Assembly (NCBI GenBank): GCA_000156155.1
Contig: DS995299.1
Coordinates: 149,827-213,826, forward strand
Direction of reading: 5' to 3'
Length of the DNA stretch: 64,000 nucleotides
DNA from: a beta proteobacterium KB13
Lineage (GTDB): Bacteria > Pseudomonadota > Gammaproteobacteria > Burkholderiales > Methylophilaceae
Both the position numbers and the translations under genes were made by a program. Positions within the stretch are counted from its first letter, which is position 1. The number at the start of each line of letters is the position of its first letter. The notes beneath the pieces were generated by a model, which did no database searches, had not been told where the DNA came from, and was given only the letters and a program-made list of their open reading frames with translations. Shown here piece by piece: positions 56,377 to 64,000 of the stretch.

Positions 56377-59052
56377 ATGTTAAAGAAACTTATCAATGCT
56401 GTAATTGGTAACAGCAATCAGAGATTATTAAAAAAATATTCATCAATAGTTAATAAGATTAATGAATTAGAGACTGTCATACAAAAATTAAAAGATAAAG
56501 ACTTCATAAAAAAAACAAGTGAGTTAAAGGAGCTTTATAAGAAAGATGGTTTTTCAGACAATTTAATGATAGAGGCATTTGCGCTAGTTCGTGAGGCTAG
56601 TGTGAGAACTTTAGGATTAAGACACTTTGATGAGCAAATGATTGGCGGAATTGCACTTCATAATGGGAAAGTTGCTGAAATGAAAACAGGTGAGGGAAAG
56701 ACTTTAGTAGCTACCTTGCCTGCTTATCTGAATGCCCTATCAGGAAATGGTGTTCATGTTATAACAGTGAATGATTATCTCGCAAGACGCGATGCTGAGT
56801 GGATGGGAGAAGTTTATGAGTTTTTAGGTTTAACTGTAGGCATCAACCAAGCTCAGTTACCAACTGAGGAAAAATTAAAAGCCTACGCTGCAGATATCAC
56901 CTATGGAACCAATAATGAATTTGGCTTTGATTATTTAAGAGATAATATGGTTTACTCACAAGATCAAAAAGTTCAAAGAGGCCTAAATTTCGCTTTAATT
57001 GATGAGGTGGATTCCATATTAATTGATGAGGCAAGAACGCCTTTAGTTATCTCAGGTCAATCAGATGTTGATGTCAATCTTTATGGAAAACTTGACCAAA
57101 TTGTTCCAAGCTTAAAAAGACAGGATAAAGAAGATGGTGATGGAGACTATTGGATTGATGAAAAAACGACTGGAGTTATCTTATCTGAAAGTGGACACAA
57201 TAATGTTGAAGAAGTATTAACCAAGCTTGGGGTCTTGGAGAAAAATTCAAACTTATATGATCCTGAAAATATAAGTCTATTACATTATGTTCAATCAGCT
57301 CTAAAAGCACATAATTTATTCATTAAGGATAAGGACTATGTGGTTAAAGATGGGGCAGTTGTCATCATAGATGAATTTACTGGTCGTATGATGCCTGGCC
57401 GAAGATGGTCAGATGGACTTCATCAGGCTATCGAAGCAAAGGAAAAGGTTAAAATTCAAAGAGAGTCAAAAACTCTTGCAGGCATTACATTTCAAAATTA
57501 CTTCCGCCTCTATAACAAGATATCTGGAATGACGGGAACTGCGGAAACTGAGGCTGAAGAATTTAAACATATTTATAATCTGGAAACATTAGTCATCCCT
57601 CCACATCGGCAAATTACAAGAGCAGATTTAATGGATAAAATTTACCGAACCTCTGATGAGAGATATAAAGCGGTAATCAATGATATCTTAGACAGAAACA
57701 AAAAGTCACAACCGATACTCATCGGCACAACATCAATTGAGAGTTCAGAGTTTATTAGCAAAATATTAAATAAACATAAATTGAAACATCAGGTTCTTAA
57801 TGCCAAACAACATGAAAAAGAAGCTCATATTATTGAGCAGGCTGGAAAACCGGGGATGATTACAATTGCTACTAATATGGCTGGTAGAGGTACAGATATA
57901 GTTCTAGGTGGAAATATAGATCCTGAAATTGAACGTCTGTCTAACGAGTCAAAAAAGACAGAAGCGGTCACAAAAAAAATAAAAGCCTTAAAAGATCAAT
58001 GGAAAAAAGATCATGATGTGGTTTTGGCTGCTGGCGGCCTTCACATCATAGGGACTGAGCGTCATGAATCCAGAAGAATTGATAATCAATTAAGGGGGCG
58101 TTCAGGAAGGCAAGGTGATCCTGGATCAAGCTGTTTCTATTTATCCTTGGAAGACTCATTAATGAGAATTTTTGCATCAGATCGTATTTCAAGCATCATG
58201 CAAAAATTAAATATGCCAGATAATGAACCTATTGAACATAGCTGGGTAACCAGATCAATCGAGAGTGCTCAGAAAAAAGTTGAGGGAAGAAACTTTGAAA
58301 TTCGTAAGCAACTGCTTGAGTTCGATGAGGTACCCAACAGTCAGAGAAAAGTAATATATGAACAACGTAATGATGTTTTAAATTCTGACGAATCTGAAGT
58401 GATGATCAAAAATATTCTTCATGAAGCGATATCAAATATCGTCTACGAGTATATTCCATTGGATAGTGTTGAGGAAATGTGGGATATCTCTGGTCTGGAA
58501 AATCGACTTCAGCTTGAATACAACTTAAGTATCAATATAAAGAAATGGCTTGATAAAGAACCTAATATTGAGATTGAAACAATCGCCAACAAAATTGTTG
58601 AACAAGCGCAAAGTGATTACTTTAAAAAAGAGAGTATTGCTGGGAAAGAATCTGTTCGCCATTTTGAGAAGTCAATCATGCTGCAGATTATTGACCACCA
58701 CTGGCGATCTCATTTAACCGCCTTGGATCACTTACGACAAGGGGTAAGTATGCGCGCTTATGGCGGTAAAGACCCAAAACAAGAATTTAAACGTGAAGCT
58801 TTTAATATGTTTGAGGTTCTTTTATCTAATATAAAAAATGAAATTGCTAAGGTTGTGATGCTGGTTGAAGTAAAAACAGAAGAGCAAACCAAAAAATTAG
58901 ACCAAAAAAATCAACAAGAAGTAGATAAAGCGAGCGTGGATTCACAAAATCAAGATAATCAGGCTAATCAGCAAAGAAAAATAGGCAGGAATGAGAGCTG
59001 TCCCTGCGGCAGTGGCAAAAAATATAAACATTGTCATGGTGTGTTGAGTTAA
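56377..59052 (+). CDS. secA: Preprotein translocase ATPase SecA
   Basis: 891 residues. Walker A TGEGKT at 104-109, DEVDSILIDEARTPL, TNMAGRGTDI, the preprotein-binding and helical-scaffold regions, a Gln/Asn-rich linker (about 835-865) and the C-terminal zinc motif CPCGSGKKYKHCHG that binds SecB. Drives Sec export. Its stop shares a base with the next start. Confidence 0.98.
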   Translation: MLKKLINAVIGNSNQRLLKKYSSIVNKINELETVIQKLKDKDFIKKTSELKELYKKDGFSDNLMIEAFALVREASVRTLGLRHFDEQMIGGIALHNGKVAEMKTGEGKTLVATLPAYLNALSGNGVHVITVNDYLARRDAEWMGEVYEFLGLTVGINQAQLPTEEKLKAYAADITYGTNNEFGFDYLRDNMVYSQDQKVQRGLNFALIDEVDSILIDEARTPLVISGQSDVDVNLYGKLDQIVPSLKRQDKEDGDGDYWIDEKTTGVILSESGHNNVEEVLTKLGVLEKNSNLYDPENISLLHYVQSALKAHNLFIKDKDYVVKDGAVVIIDEFTGRMMPGRRWSDGLHQAIEAKEKVKIQRESKTLAGITFQNYFRLYNKISGMTGTAETEAEEFKHIYNLETLVIPPHRQITRADLMDKIYRTSDERYKAVINDILDRNKKSQPILIGTTSIESSEFISKILNKHKLKHQVLNAKQHEKEAHIIEQAGKPGMITIATNMAGRGTDIVLGGNIDPEIERLSNESKKTEAVTKKIKALKDQWKKDHDVVLAAGGLHIIGTERHESRRIDNQLRGRSGRQGDPGSSCFYLSLEDSLMRIFASDRISSIMQKLNMPDNEPIEHSWVTRSIESAQKKVEGRNFEIRKQLLEFDEVPNSQRKVIYEQRNDVLNSDESEVMIKNILHEAISNIVYEYIPLDSVEEMWDISGLENRLQLEYNLSINIKKWLDKEPNIEIETIANKIVEQAQSDYFKKESIAGKESVRHFEKSIMLQIIDHHWRSHLTALDHLRQGVSMRAYGGKDPKQEFKREAFNMFEVLLSNIKNEIAKVVMLVEVKTEEQTKKLDQKNQQEVDKASVDSQNQDNQANQQRKIGRNESCPCGSGKKYKHCHGVLS

Positions 59053-59228
59053 TGAATAAAGAAATCATTACCCCTTGCATTGGAATTTGTTCTTATAATG
59101 CTGATGGTCTCTGTGTCGGATGTTATAGAACGTGTGACGAGATAGTTAATTGGTTTGATATGTCTGATGATGAGAGAAAGTCTGTCATGCTTCAACTTGA
59201 TAGTAGAGCAGAATCAGGTTTTGATTAA
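59052..59228 (+). CDS. DUF1289 small cysteine-rich protein
   Basis: 58 residues starting at ATG 59052 (TAATG with secA). The pattern TPCIGICSYNADGLCVGCYRT with Cys 9, 13, 21 and 24 is the DUF1289 signature and suggests a bound metal or Fe-S cluster; function unknown. It overlaps nth tail to tail by 15 bp. Confidence 0.85.
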   Translation: MNKEIITPCIGICSYNADGLCVGCYRTCDEIVNWFDMSDDERKSVMLQLDSRAESGFD

Positions 59229-59852
59229 TTTTTTTTTGTATTCACAAAAATCATAAATACAACAATTAGAACAATCTGGGTTTTGGGCTTTACACACGTA
59301 TCGACCATGTAATATTAGTAAGTGATGAGTGTCAATAAGGAATTCAGTTGGCGTGAGCCTTGTCAGTTTTTTTTCCACCTCCAAAGGTGTTTTTCCTTTA
59401 GCTAAATTAATACGGTTTGCTAATCTAAAGATATGAGTATCGACTGCAATTACTGGTTCATCAAATACGGTATTTAAAATGACGTTAGCTGTTTTTCTTC
59501 CTACTCCAGGGAGATTTTCAAGTTCTTTTCTGGATTGTGGGACCTCACCATTGTATTTTGTAATCAACATTGAGCTAGTTTGCTGAATATTTTTAGCTTT
59601 ATTTTTATATAAGCCTATAGAGTTAATTAATGATTCAATTTTATCTAGTGATAGCTTAGACAGTTTGAGTGGATCAGGAGCAATTTTGAAAAGTTTTGCT
59701 GTAACCCGATTGACTTGGACATCTGTGGTTTGGGCTGAAAGAATAACTGCAATAAGAAGCTCAAATGTATTTTTATAAACAAGCTCTGTTTTGGGTTCTT
59801 TGATGTGATTTTTTAATGCATTAAAAATATCCCACCTTTTTTCATAATTCAT
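59214..59852 (-). CDS. nth: Endonuclease III
   Basis: 212 residues. Helix-hairpin-helix LPGVGRKTAN with the catalytic Lys, the catalytic Asp in VDTHIFRLANR and the [4Fe-4S] motif C-x6-C-x2-C-x5-C at the C-terminus. Removes oxidised pyrimidines from DNA. It follows rnfE as in E. coli (rsxE-nth). Confidence 0.96.
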   Translation of the reverse strand: MNYEKRWDIFNALKNHIKEPKTELVYKNTFELLIAVILSAQTTDVQVNRVTAKLFKIAPDPLKLSKLSLDKIESLINSIGLYKNKAKNIQQTSSMLITKYNGEVPQSRKELENLPGVGRKTANVILNTVFDEPVIAVDTHIFRLANRINLAKGKTPLEVEKKLTRLTPTEFLIDTHHLLILHGRYVCKAQNPDCSNCCIYDFCEYKKKLIKT

Positions 59853-59858
59853 TTGAGC

Positions 59859-60485
59859 TTATCTTTTTTGATTAACCAAGTTAAGAAATAAAATTAAGGC
59901 AGATAGGGCAATAAAAGCTCCAGGCGGCAGCGCAGCTAAAAGAAAACCATCCGAACTATCAAAAAGCTGGATAGTTAAAAACTCATATTTATCGCCAATT
60001 AAAAAGTGCACATTTTGGAATAATGTTCCATTACCTACTATTTCACGAACTGCCCCGAGAATAATTAAAACAAAGGTTAAACCGAGCCCCATAAAAAATC
60101 CATCATAGAGGGAGGGGAGGGTTGTGTTTTTTGATGCAAATGCTTCAACTCGAGCTAGGACAATACAATTAGTGACAATTAGTGGAATAAAGATTCCTAA
60201 AGCATCATAAAGGGGTTTTGATAATGCATTTATACTTAAATCAACAATCGTAACTAAGCCAGCTATGACCAGAATAAATATGGGCACACGGGCTGACTCT
60301 GGAACATAGTTTCGTATTGGAGAAATTGAAATATTAGATAACATCATTACAAAAATTGTTGCAACACCAAGTGCAAAACCATTTGTGATATTTACTGTAA
60401 CAGCAAGAGTTGGACACAACCCAAGAAGCTGAACCAAGCCTGCGTTCTGTTTCCATAAACCATCTTTTATTTGTTCTTTAATCAT
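59859..60485 (-). CDS. rnfE: Electron transport complex subunit RnfE/RsxE
   Basis: 208 residues, six predicted helices. QLLGLCPTLAVT near the N-terminus and NCIVLARVEAFASKN in the middle are typical of RnfE/NqrD. Part of the membrane core of the Rnf complex. It overlaps rnfG by 8 bp. Confidence 0.95.
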   Translation of the reverse strand: MIKEQIKDGLWKQNAGLVQLLGLCPTLAVTVNITNGFALGVATIFVMMLSNISISPIRNYVPESARVPIFILVIAGLVTIVDLSINALSKPLYDALGIFIPLIVTNCIVLARVEAFASKNTTLPSLYDGFFMGLGLTFVLIILGAVREIVGNGTLFQNVHFLIGDKYEFLTIQLFDSSDGFLLAALPPGAFIALSALILFLNLVNQKR

Positions 60486-61092
60486 TAAACAGCTCTTTAT
60501 TTTCTTTATAAAATAGTAAAGTATTCTTAACTGAATTTATTACCGCACGAGGTGTAATCGTAGCTCCTGCTTTGTAATCAAAGGTACCTTGATCTTTCTT
60601 AACCCTCCAGTCAGGATCAGCTCTATTGCTCAAGCTCATGCCGTTAAAGTTAAAAATCCAAGTTGATTTCTTCTGATCAATGTAGTCTCCAAGGCCTGGT
60701 GTTTCTCTATGATCAATAATTCTAGACCCAATAATTTCATCATTACTGTTAATAGCAGTCAATATAGTTATATCACCACTGTATCCATCTGGTGCAATTG
60801 ATTCAATTAAAACGGCCTGAAGGATATTATTTTTTTTTGCTAAAAAGGCCTTTGTCTCTATTTTATTTTTTAATAGCTCATTCGGTTTGACACTTATAAA
60901 TGAATTAATAAGATCATTGTCATAATCTAAGCCATCCAATATCTCATTGAGTAATTTTGTTTTAAATTCAATTTTATTTTGTTCTATCAAAGGATTACTT
61001 TTTTCAAAGGTAATGCTCAGACTTACTGCGAAAATCAAACCTAGCAATGAAATGATACTTATTGTTTTAAGAATAATTTTGTATTCACTCAT
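60478..61092 (-). CDS. rnfG: Electron transport complex subunit RnfG/RsxG (FMN-binding)
   Basis: 204 residues from ATG 61092. One N-terminal membrane helix and a periplasmic FMN-binding domain; the Thr of KAGATITPRAV is the expected site of covalent FMN. A longer TTG-initiated frame (from 61125) is less likely; the ATG gives an 8-bp overlap with rnfD like the other junctions. Confidence 0.93.
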   Translation of the reverse strand: MSEYKIILKTISIISLLGLIFAVSLSITFEKSNPLIEQNKIEFKTKLLNEILDGLDYDNDLINSFISVKPNELLKNKIETKAFLAKKNNILQAVLIESIAPDGYSGDITILTAINSNDEIIGSRIIDHRETPGLGDYIDQKKSTWIFNFNGMSLSNRADPDWRVKKDQGTFDYKAGATITPRAVINSVKNTLLFYKENKELFND

Positions 61093-62083
61093 AGCCAAAT
61101 ACTTTAGGTTGAGTAAACTTTTCAATTAGAGGAACACAGATGTTCATAAAAATTACAGCAAAAGCGATACCATCAGGATAACCCCCATAGTTTCTGATAA
61201 TGACTGTTATCAGACCTATTAAAATCCCAAAAATAATTTTACCTTTCAAAGTCGTTGGACTTGATACAGGATCTGTGATGATGAAGAATGCAGCAAGAAA
61301 AGTTGCTCCATTTAGTAAATGAAACGTAGGAGACATGTATGTGTTTTGATCGTACAGATGAAGTAAGCCAGAAAAAATATAGACACTTAGGATAAGCGAC
61401 AAAGGTAAATGCCACGTGATAACTTTTTTATAGACCAAAAATAGACCGCCAAGAAAATATAATATTGCAATCATCTGGTAAGAAGATAATGTTGAAAATG
61501 AAATTGGTAAAACGTCAACCTCTTTCCCTAAAAATAAAGAGGTTTTAATTTGATCAAGTGGGGTCGCACTAACAATTGCATCATATGCTTCATTAATATT
61601 TGAAATAGAAAAAAACTGTGAAAATTGAATAAAGTTTCTAATTTCAAAACCATCAGATATTGGCCAGTTAGTCATAATCTTAGGGAAAGAAATTAATAAG
61701 ACCGCATATCCAATCATAGCGGGATTGAACGGATTAGATCCTATACCACCGTAGGCATGTTTTGCCACAACAATTGAGAAAAAGATCCCAATCAGTAAAG
61801 TCCAAATCGGAATATTTGCCGGAACAGATATTATAAGTAACCACGCTGTTACAAAAGCTGAACCATCAAGTATAAATGGACGAATGGGGTAATTTCTTAG
61901 TTTTAAACAAACGGCCTCCAGGAATAAAGCAAATCCAATACCAAAAAATAAATTACCTAATATTTGATATCCAAAAAAACCAATTTGCAAGAAGAGTGCT
62001 GGTAAAAGGCCAAGTATCACTGTAAACATTATCATGTTTACAGTTGATCTTTCTTTTATCGCAGGTGAATCAATCATTGCCAT
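61085..62083 (-). CDS. rnfD: Electron transport complex subunit RnfD/RsxD
   Basis: 332 residues, about nine membrane helices. Thr174 in VSATPLDQIK is the probable covalent FMN site; GGIGSNPFNPAMIGY and FFIITDPVSSPTT are family motifs. The stop/start junction with rnfC shares one base. Confidence 0.95.
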   Translation of the reverse strand: MAMIDSPAIKERSTVNMIMFTVILGLLPALFLQIGFFGYQILGNLFFGIGFALFLEAVCLKLRNYPIRPFILDGSAFVTAWLLIISVPANIPIWTLLIGIFFSIVVAKHAYGGIGSNPFNPAMIGYAVLLISFPKIMTNWPISDGFEIRNFIQFSQFFSISNINEAYDAIVSATPLDQIKTSLFLGKEVDVLPISFSTLSSYQMIAILYFLGGLFLVYKKVITWHLPLSLILSVYIFSGLLHLYDQNTYMSPTFHLLNGATFLAAFFIITDPVSSPTTLKGKIIFGILIGLITVIIRNYGGYPDGIAFAVIFMNICVPLIEKFTQPKVFGYE

Positions 62084-63594
62084 TATTTTTCTTTTTCCTC
62101 TATACGTTTCATTGCTTCTGCAATAGCTGCTTTTTTTTCTTCAATTAATTTTTTTTTGTCACTGTCACTTGTTTGAGCTCGTCTTTGGGCGTTGCGCTCA
62201 GCACGTTCTTTTTTCTCCCGTTCGAGACGATATAATCTAAATTCATTTCTTTCTCTAGCAATATCAGCCACTTCTGAAGATTTAAGTTGATCTCGAATTT
62301 CACTTTTTGCATAACGATAATATTGTACTAACGGGATATTGCTGGGACAAACATAGGAGCAGCAACCGCATTCGATACAATCAAATAATTTATAATCTTC
62401 TGTCAACTTTTCAAATTGCTTTGATTTTGCGTGCCAATATAATTCTTGTGGCTGAAGTTGAGCAGGACATACTTCAACACATTTTGTACATCTGATGCAA
62501 GGCATTTCAAAAGTATCTTTAGACTTCATTTCATCAGTGATGGCTAATAAACAATTCATCGCTTTTGTCACACTGACGTCAGTGTGAGGAAGTTTAAAGC
62601 CCATCATAGGCCCACCCATAATAATTTCTTGGTCTGATTTCCCTCCAGCATCCTTGATTAATTCTTGTATAGGAGTCCCTATTAAAGCTTCATAGTTATT
62701 AGGTCGTTTAAGCGCCCCAGTCACCGTAACAATTCTACTGATAACCGGTTCGCTATGATAAAAAAATCTCCCTATGGATATTAAAGTAGCTACATTAAAA
62801 ACTTGGATGCCAAAATCTACTGGCCTTTTTTCTTTTGAGATTTTTAATCCAAGCATTAAATAAATGAGTCTTTTTTCATCTCCGCTTGGATAAACTGTAG
62901 GAACTACCTTGATTGATATATTTTTTGACTTATTTAAGACGGTTTTTAATTTTTCAATGGCCTTGGGTTTGTTATCTTCAATACCAATGATGGCATGAGG
63001 TATTTTGAGGATATCCATTGTAATCTGAATTCCTTCGATAAACTCTTTGGTTTTTTCTTGCATCGCCATATCATCACATGTGATATAAGGCTCACATTCT
63101 GCGGCATTTACGATAAGAGTTTTGATCTTGTTAGAATTTAATTTTATGTGTGTTGGAAAGGTTGCGCCACCTAACCCAACAATACCAGAAGACTTCATTT
63201 TTTCATATAAGGCCTCTGAGGAGAGGTTGGAGGGATCAATTCTATTTCTTTTGATCCATTCATCTTTACCATCAGTTTCAATGGCGATACAAATATCAGG
63301 CAGTCCTGATGGATGTGGTATTTTGTTAGATTCAATGGCAACTACTGTGCCTGACGAAGAGGAGTGAGTTGCTGCTGAAATATTAGCGATGGGCTCAGCT
63401 AAAATTTGACCTTTCAAAACCTTATCTCCAACAGAAACTTTTATATTTGGAACCTTGCCAACATGTTGTCTGACAGGAATAATTAGTTTTTTTGGTATGG
63501 GTAATCTTTTGATTGGATTGATTGTGGATATCGCTTTATGCCCATTAGGCTTGATACCTCCAAAAAATTTAAAAATTTTATCAGTAAGTTCCAT
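62083..63594 (-). CDS. rnfC: Electron transport complex subunit RnfC/RsxC
   Basis: 503 residues. A NuoF-like NADH/FMN domain (GLGGATFPTHIKL about 137-150; VNAAECEPYITCDD) followed by two [4Fe-4S] motifs CIRCTKCVEVCP and CIECGCCSYVCP, then a short Lys/Glu/Arg-rich coiled tail (about 450-503), much shorter than in E. coli RsxC. It exchanges electrons with NAD(H) on the cytoplasmic side. Confidence 0.95.
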   Translation of the reverse strand: MELTDKIFKFFGGIKPNGHKAISTINPIKRLPIPKKLIIPVRQHVGKVPNIKVSVGDKVLKGQILAEPIANISAATHSSSSGTVVAIESNKIPHPSGLPDICIAIETDGKDEWIKRNRIDPSNLSSEALYEKMKSSGIVGLGGATFPTHIKLNSNKIKTLIVNAAECEPYITCDDMAMQEKTKEFIEGIQITMDILKIPHAIIGIEDNKPKAIEKLKTVLNKSKNISIKVVPTVYPSGDEKRLIYLMLGLKISKEKRPVDFGIQVFNVATLISIGRFFYHSEPVISRIVTVTGALKRPNNYEALIGTPIQELIKDAGGKSDQEIIMGGPMMGFKLPHTDVSVTKAMNCLLAITDEMKSKDTFEMPCIRCTKCVEVCPAQLQPQELYWHAKSKQFEKLTEDYKLFDCIECGCCSYVCPSNIPLVQYYRYAKSEIRDQLKSSEVADIARERNEFRLYRLEREKKERAERNAQRRAQTSDSDKKKLIEEKKAAIAEAMKRIEEKEK

Positions 63595-63597
63595 AAA

Positions 63598-64000
63598 TTA
63601 ATTCTGTTGTTTAATAGAGTGTATTGGATATTTCCATTTCCAATTATCTGTTGTTTCAGGTATTTCAACCATGTCAATACAGTCAACAGGGCATGGCGGT
63701 AGACATAACTCACAACCTGTACATTCTTTTTCAACAATTGTATGCATCTGTTTAGCTGCTCCAATGATTGCATCAACAGGACAAGCTTGGATGCATAAGG
63801 TGCAACCTATGCAGGTTGACTCATCAATAATTGCTATTGATTTCGGTTTCGTTTCTCCGTGTTCTGCATTGAGAGGTTTATATTCTACCCCTAGTAAATC
63901 GGCTAACTTGTGAACGCCATCATCACCACCTGGCGGGCATTGATTAATATCCGCTTCACCATTAGCAATGGCTGTGGCGTATGGCTTACATCCAGGATAC
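63598..64000 (-). CDS. rnfB: Electron transport complex subunit RnfB/RsxB, N-terminus outside the window
   Basis: A minus-strand frame open to the right edge and ending at TAA 63600-63598 gives the last 133 residues. It starts in the Fe-S region ([24 protein letters not shown]) and has two ferredoxin motifs, [12 protein letters not shown] and [12 protein letters not shown]. RnfB carries electrons between RnfC and the membrane subunits. It ends 3 bp before rnfC starts. rnfA is expected beyond the edge. Confidence 0.95.
   Translation of the reverse strand, partial: YPGCKPYATAIANGEADINQCPPGGDDGVHKLADLLGVEYKPLNAEHGETKPKSIAIIDESTCIGCTLCIQACPVDAIIGAAKQMHTIVEKECTGCELCLPPCPVDCIDMVEIPETTDNWKWKYPIHSIKQQN

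Noticed and set aside
63483-63776. Minus-strand 97-codon frame across rnfB/rnfC
   Set aside because: Out-of-frame shadow; the rnfB frame in the same place carries two ferredoxin motifs.
1-64000. CRISPR arrays, insertion sequences, prophage or attachment sites
   Set aside because: No regularly spaced repeats, transposase-like frames or tRNA-flanked repeats were seen; the only sizeable repeat is the cytochrome duplication.

Overview
The window is a gene-dense, AT-rich stretch of bacterial chromosome with very short intergenic gaps, many start/stop overlaps and frequent TTG starts. The gene content (a cytochrome cL pair of the methanol-oxidation type, an NAD-dependent FdsGBAD formate dehydrogenase, a complete dcw cluster, ArgA-type arginine synthesis, a proton pyrophosphatase and Rnf) points to a streamlined methylotrophic betaproteobacterium, most like the marine OM43 group of Methylophilales. 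That placement is inferred from gene content and protein character, not from a database search. No mobile elements, CRISPR arrays, tRNAs or rRNAs were found.

Layout. 1-2748 (+): the tail of an unidentified gene, a soluble cytochrome cL, a nearly identical lipoprotein copy of it, and a type II NADH dehydrogenase. 2751-9348 (-): molybdenum cofactor genes moaA-mobA-moeA, then tonB, bcp/prxQ, a PIN-PhoH ATPase and lplT. 9445-15349 (+): the formate dehydrogenase operon fdsGBA-fdhD-fdsD, divergent from the cofactor genes that serve it. 15346-19556 (-): a glycosyltransferase-like membrane protein, rpmE, rho, trxA and a dolP-like lipoprotein. 19621-21493 (+): rsmI and pyrC, followed by rnpB (RNase P RNA). 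21927-39900 (+): the full division and wall cluster mraZ-rsmH-ftsL-ftsI-murE-murF-mraY-murD-ftsW-murG-murC-murB-ddl-ftsQ-ftsA-ftsZ-lpxC, with an apparent frameshift in rsmH, then a 59-residue membrane protein, an NDUFA9-like protein and cca. 42033-45815 (-): a HAD phosphatase, argB, an unusual HTH-argA fusion and rsmE. 45839-52118 (+): a thioredoxin-fold protein, then tkt-gap-pgk-purC and a TspO-like membrane protein. 52164-55456 (-): hppA, a TauE-family permease and a DciA-like protein. 55477-59228 (+): an M23 peptidase, secA and a DUF1289 protein. 59214-64000 (-): nth and rnfE-G-D-C-B, with rnfB cut by the window edge.

Functional picture. Electrons from methanol would pass through cytochrome cL. 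Formate would be oxidised to CO2 with NADH formation by the Mo-dependent FDH, whose cofactor genes lie back to back with it. NDH-2, Rnf and the H+-pyrophosphatase supply several routes for balancing NADH and ion gradients. Tkt, Gap and Pgk fit sugar-phosphate interconversion after formaldehyde fixation.

The most unusual item is the N-acetylglutamate synthase at 43519-45021. It carries an N-terminal XRE-type DNA-binding domain, and its own promoter holds three dyads spaced about two helical turns apart. This suggests an arginine-pathway enzyme that may bind its own operator. Other notable items are the tandem soluble/lipidated cytochrome cL duplication, the rsmH homopolymer frameshift, an mra promoter embedded in the rnpB terminator with 10-bp-phased MraZ boxes, and overlapping divergent moaA/fds promoters.
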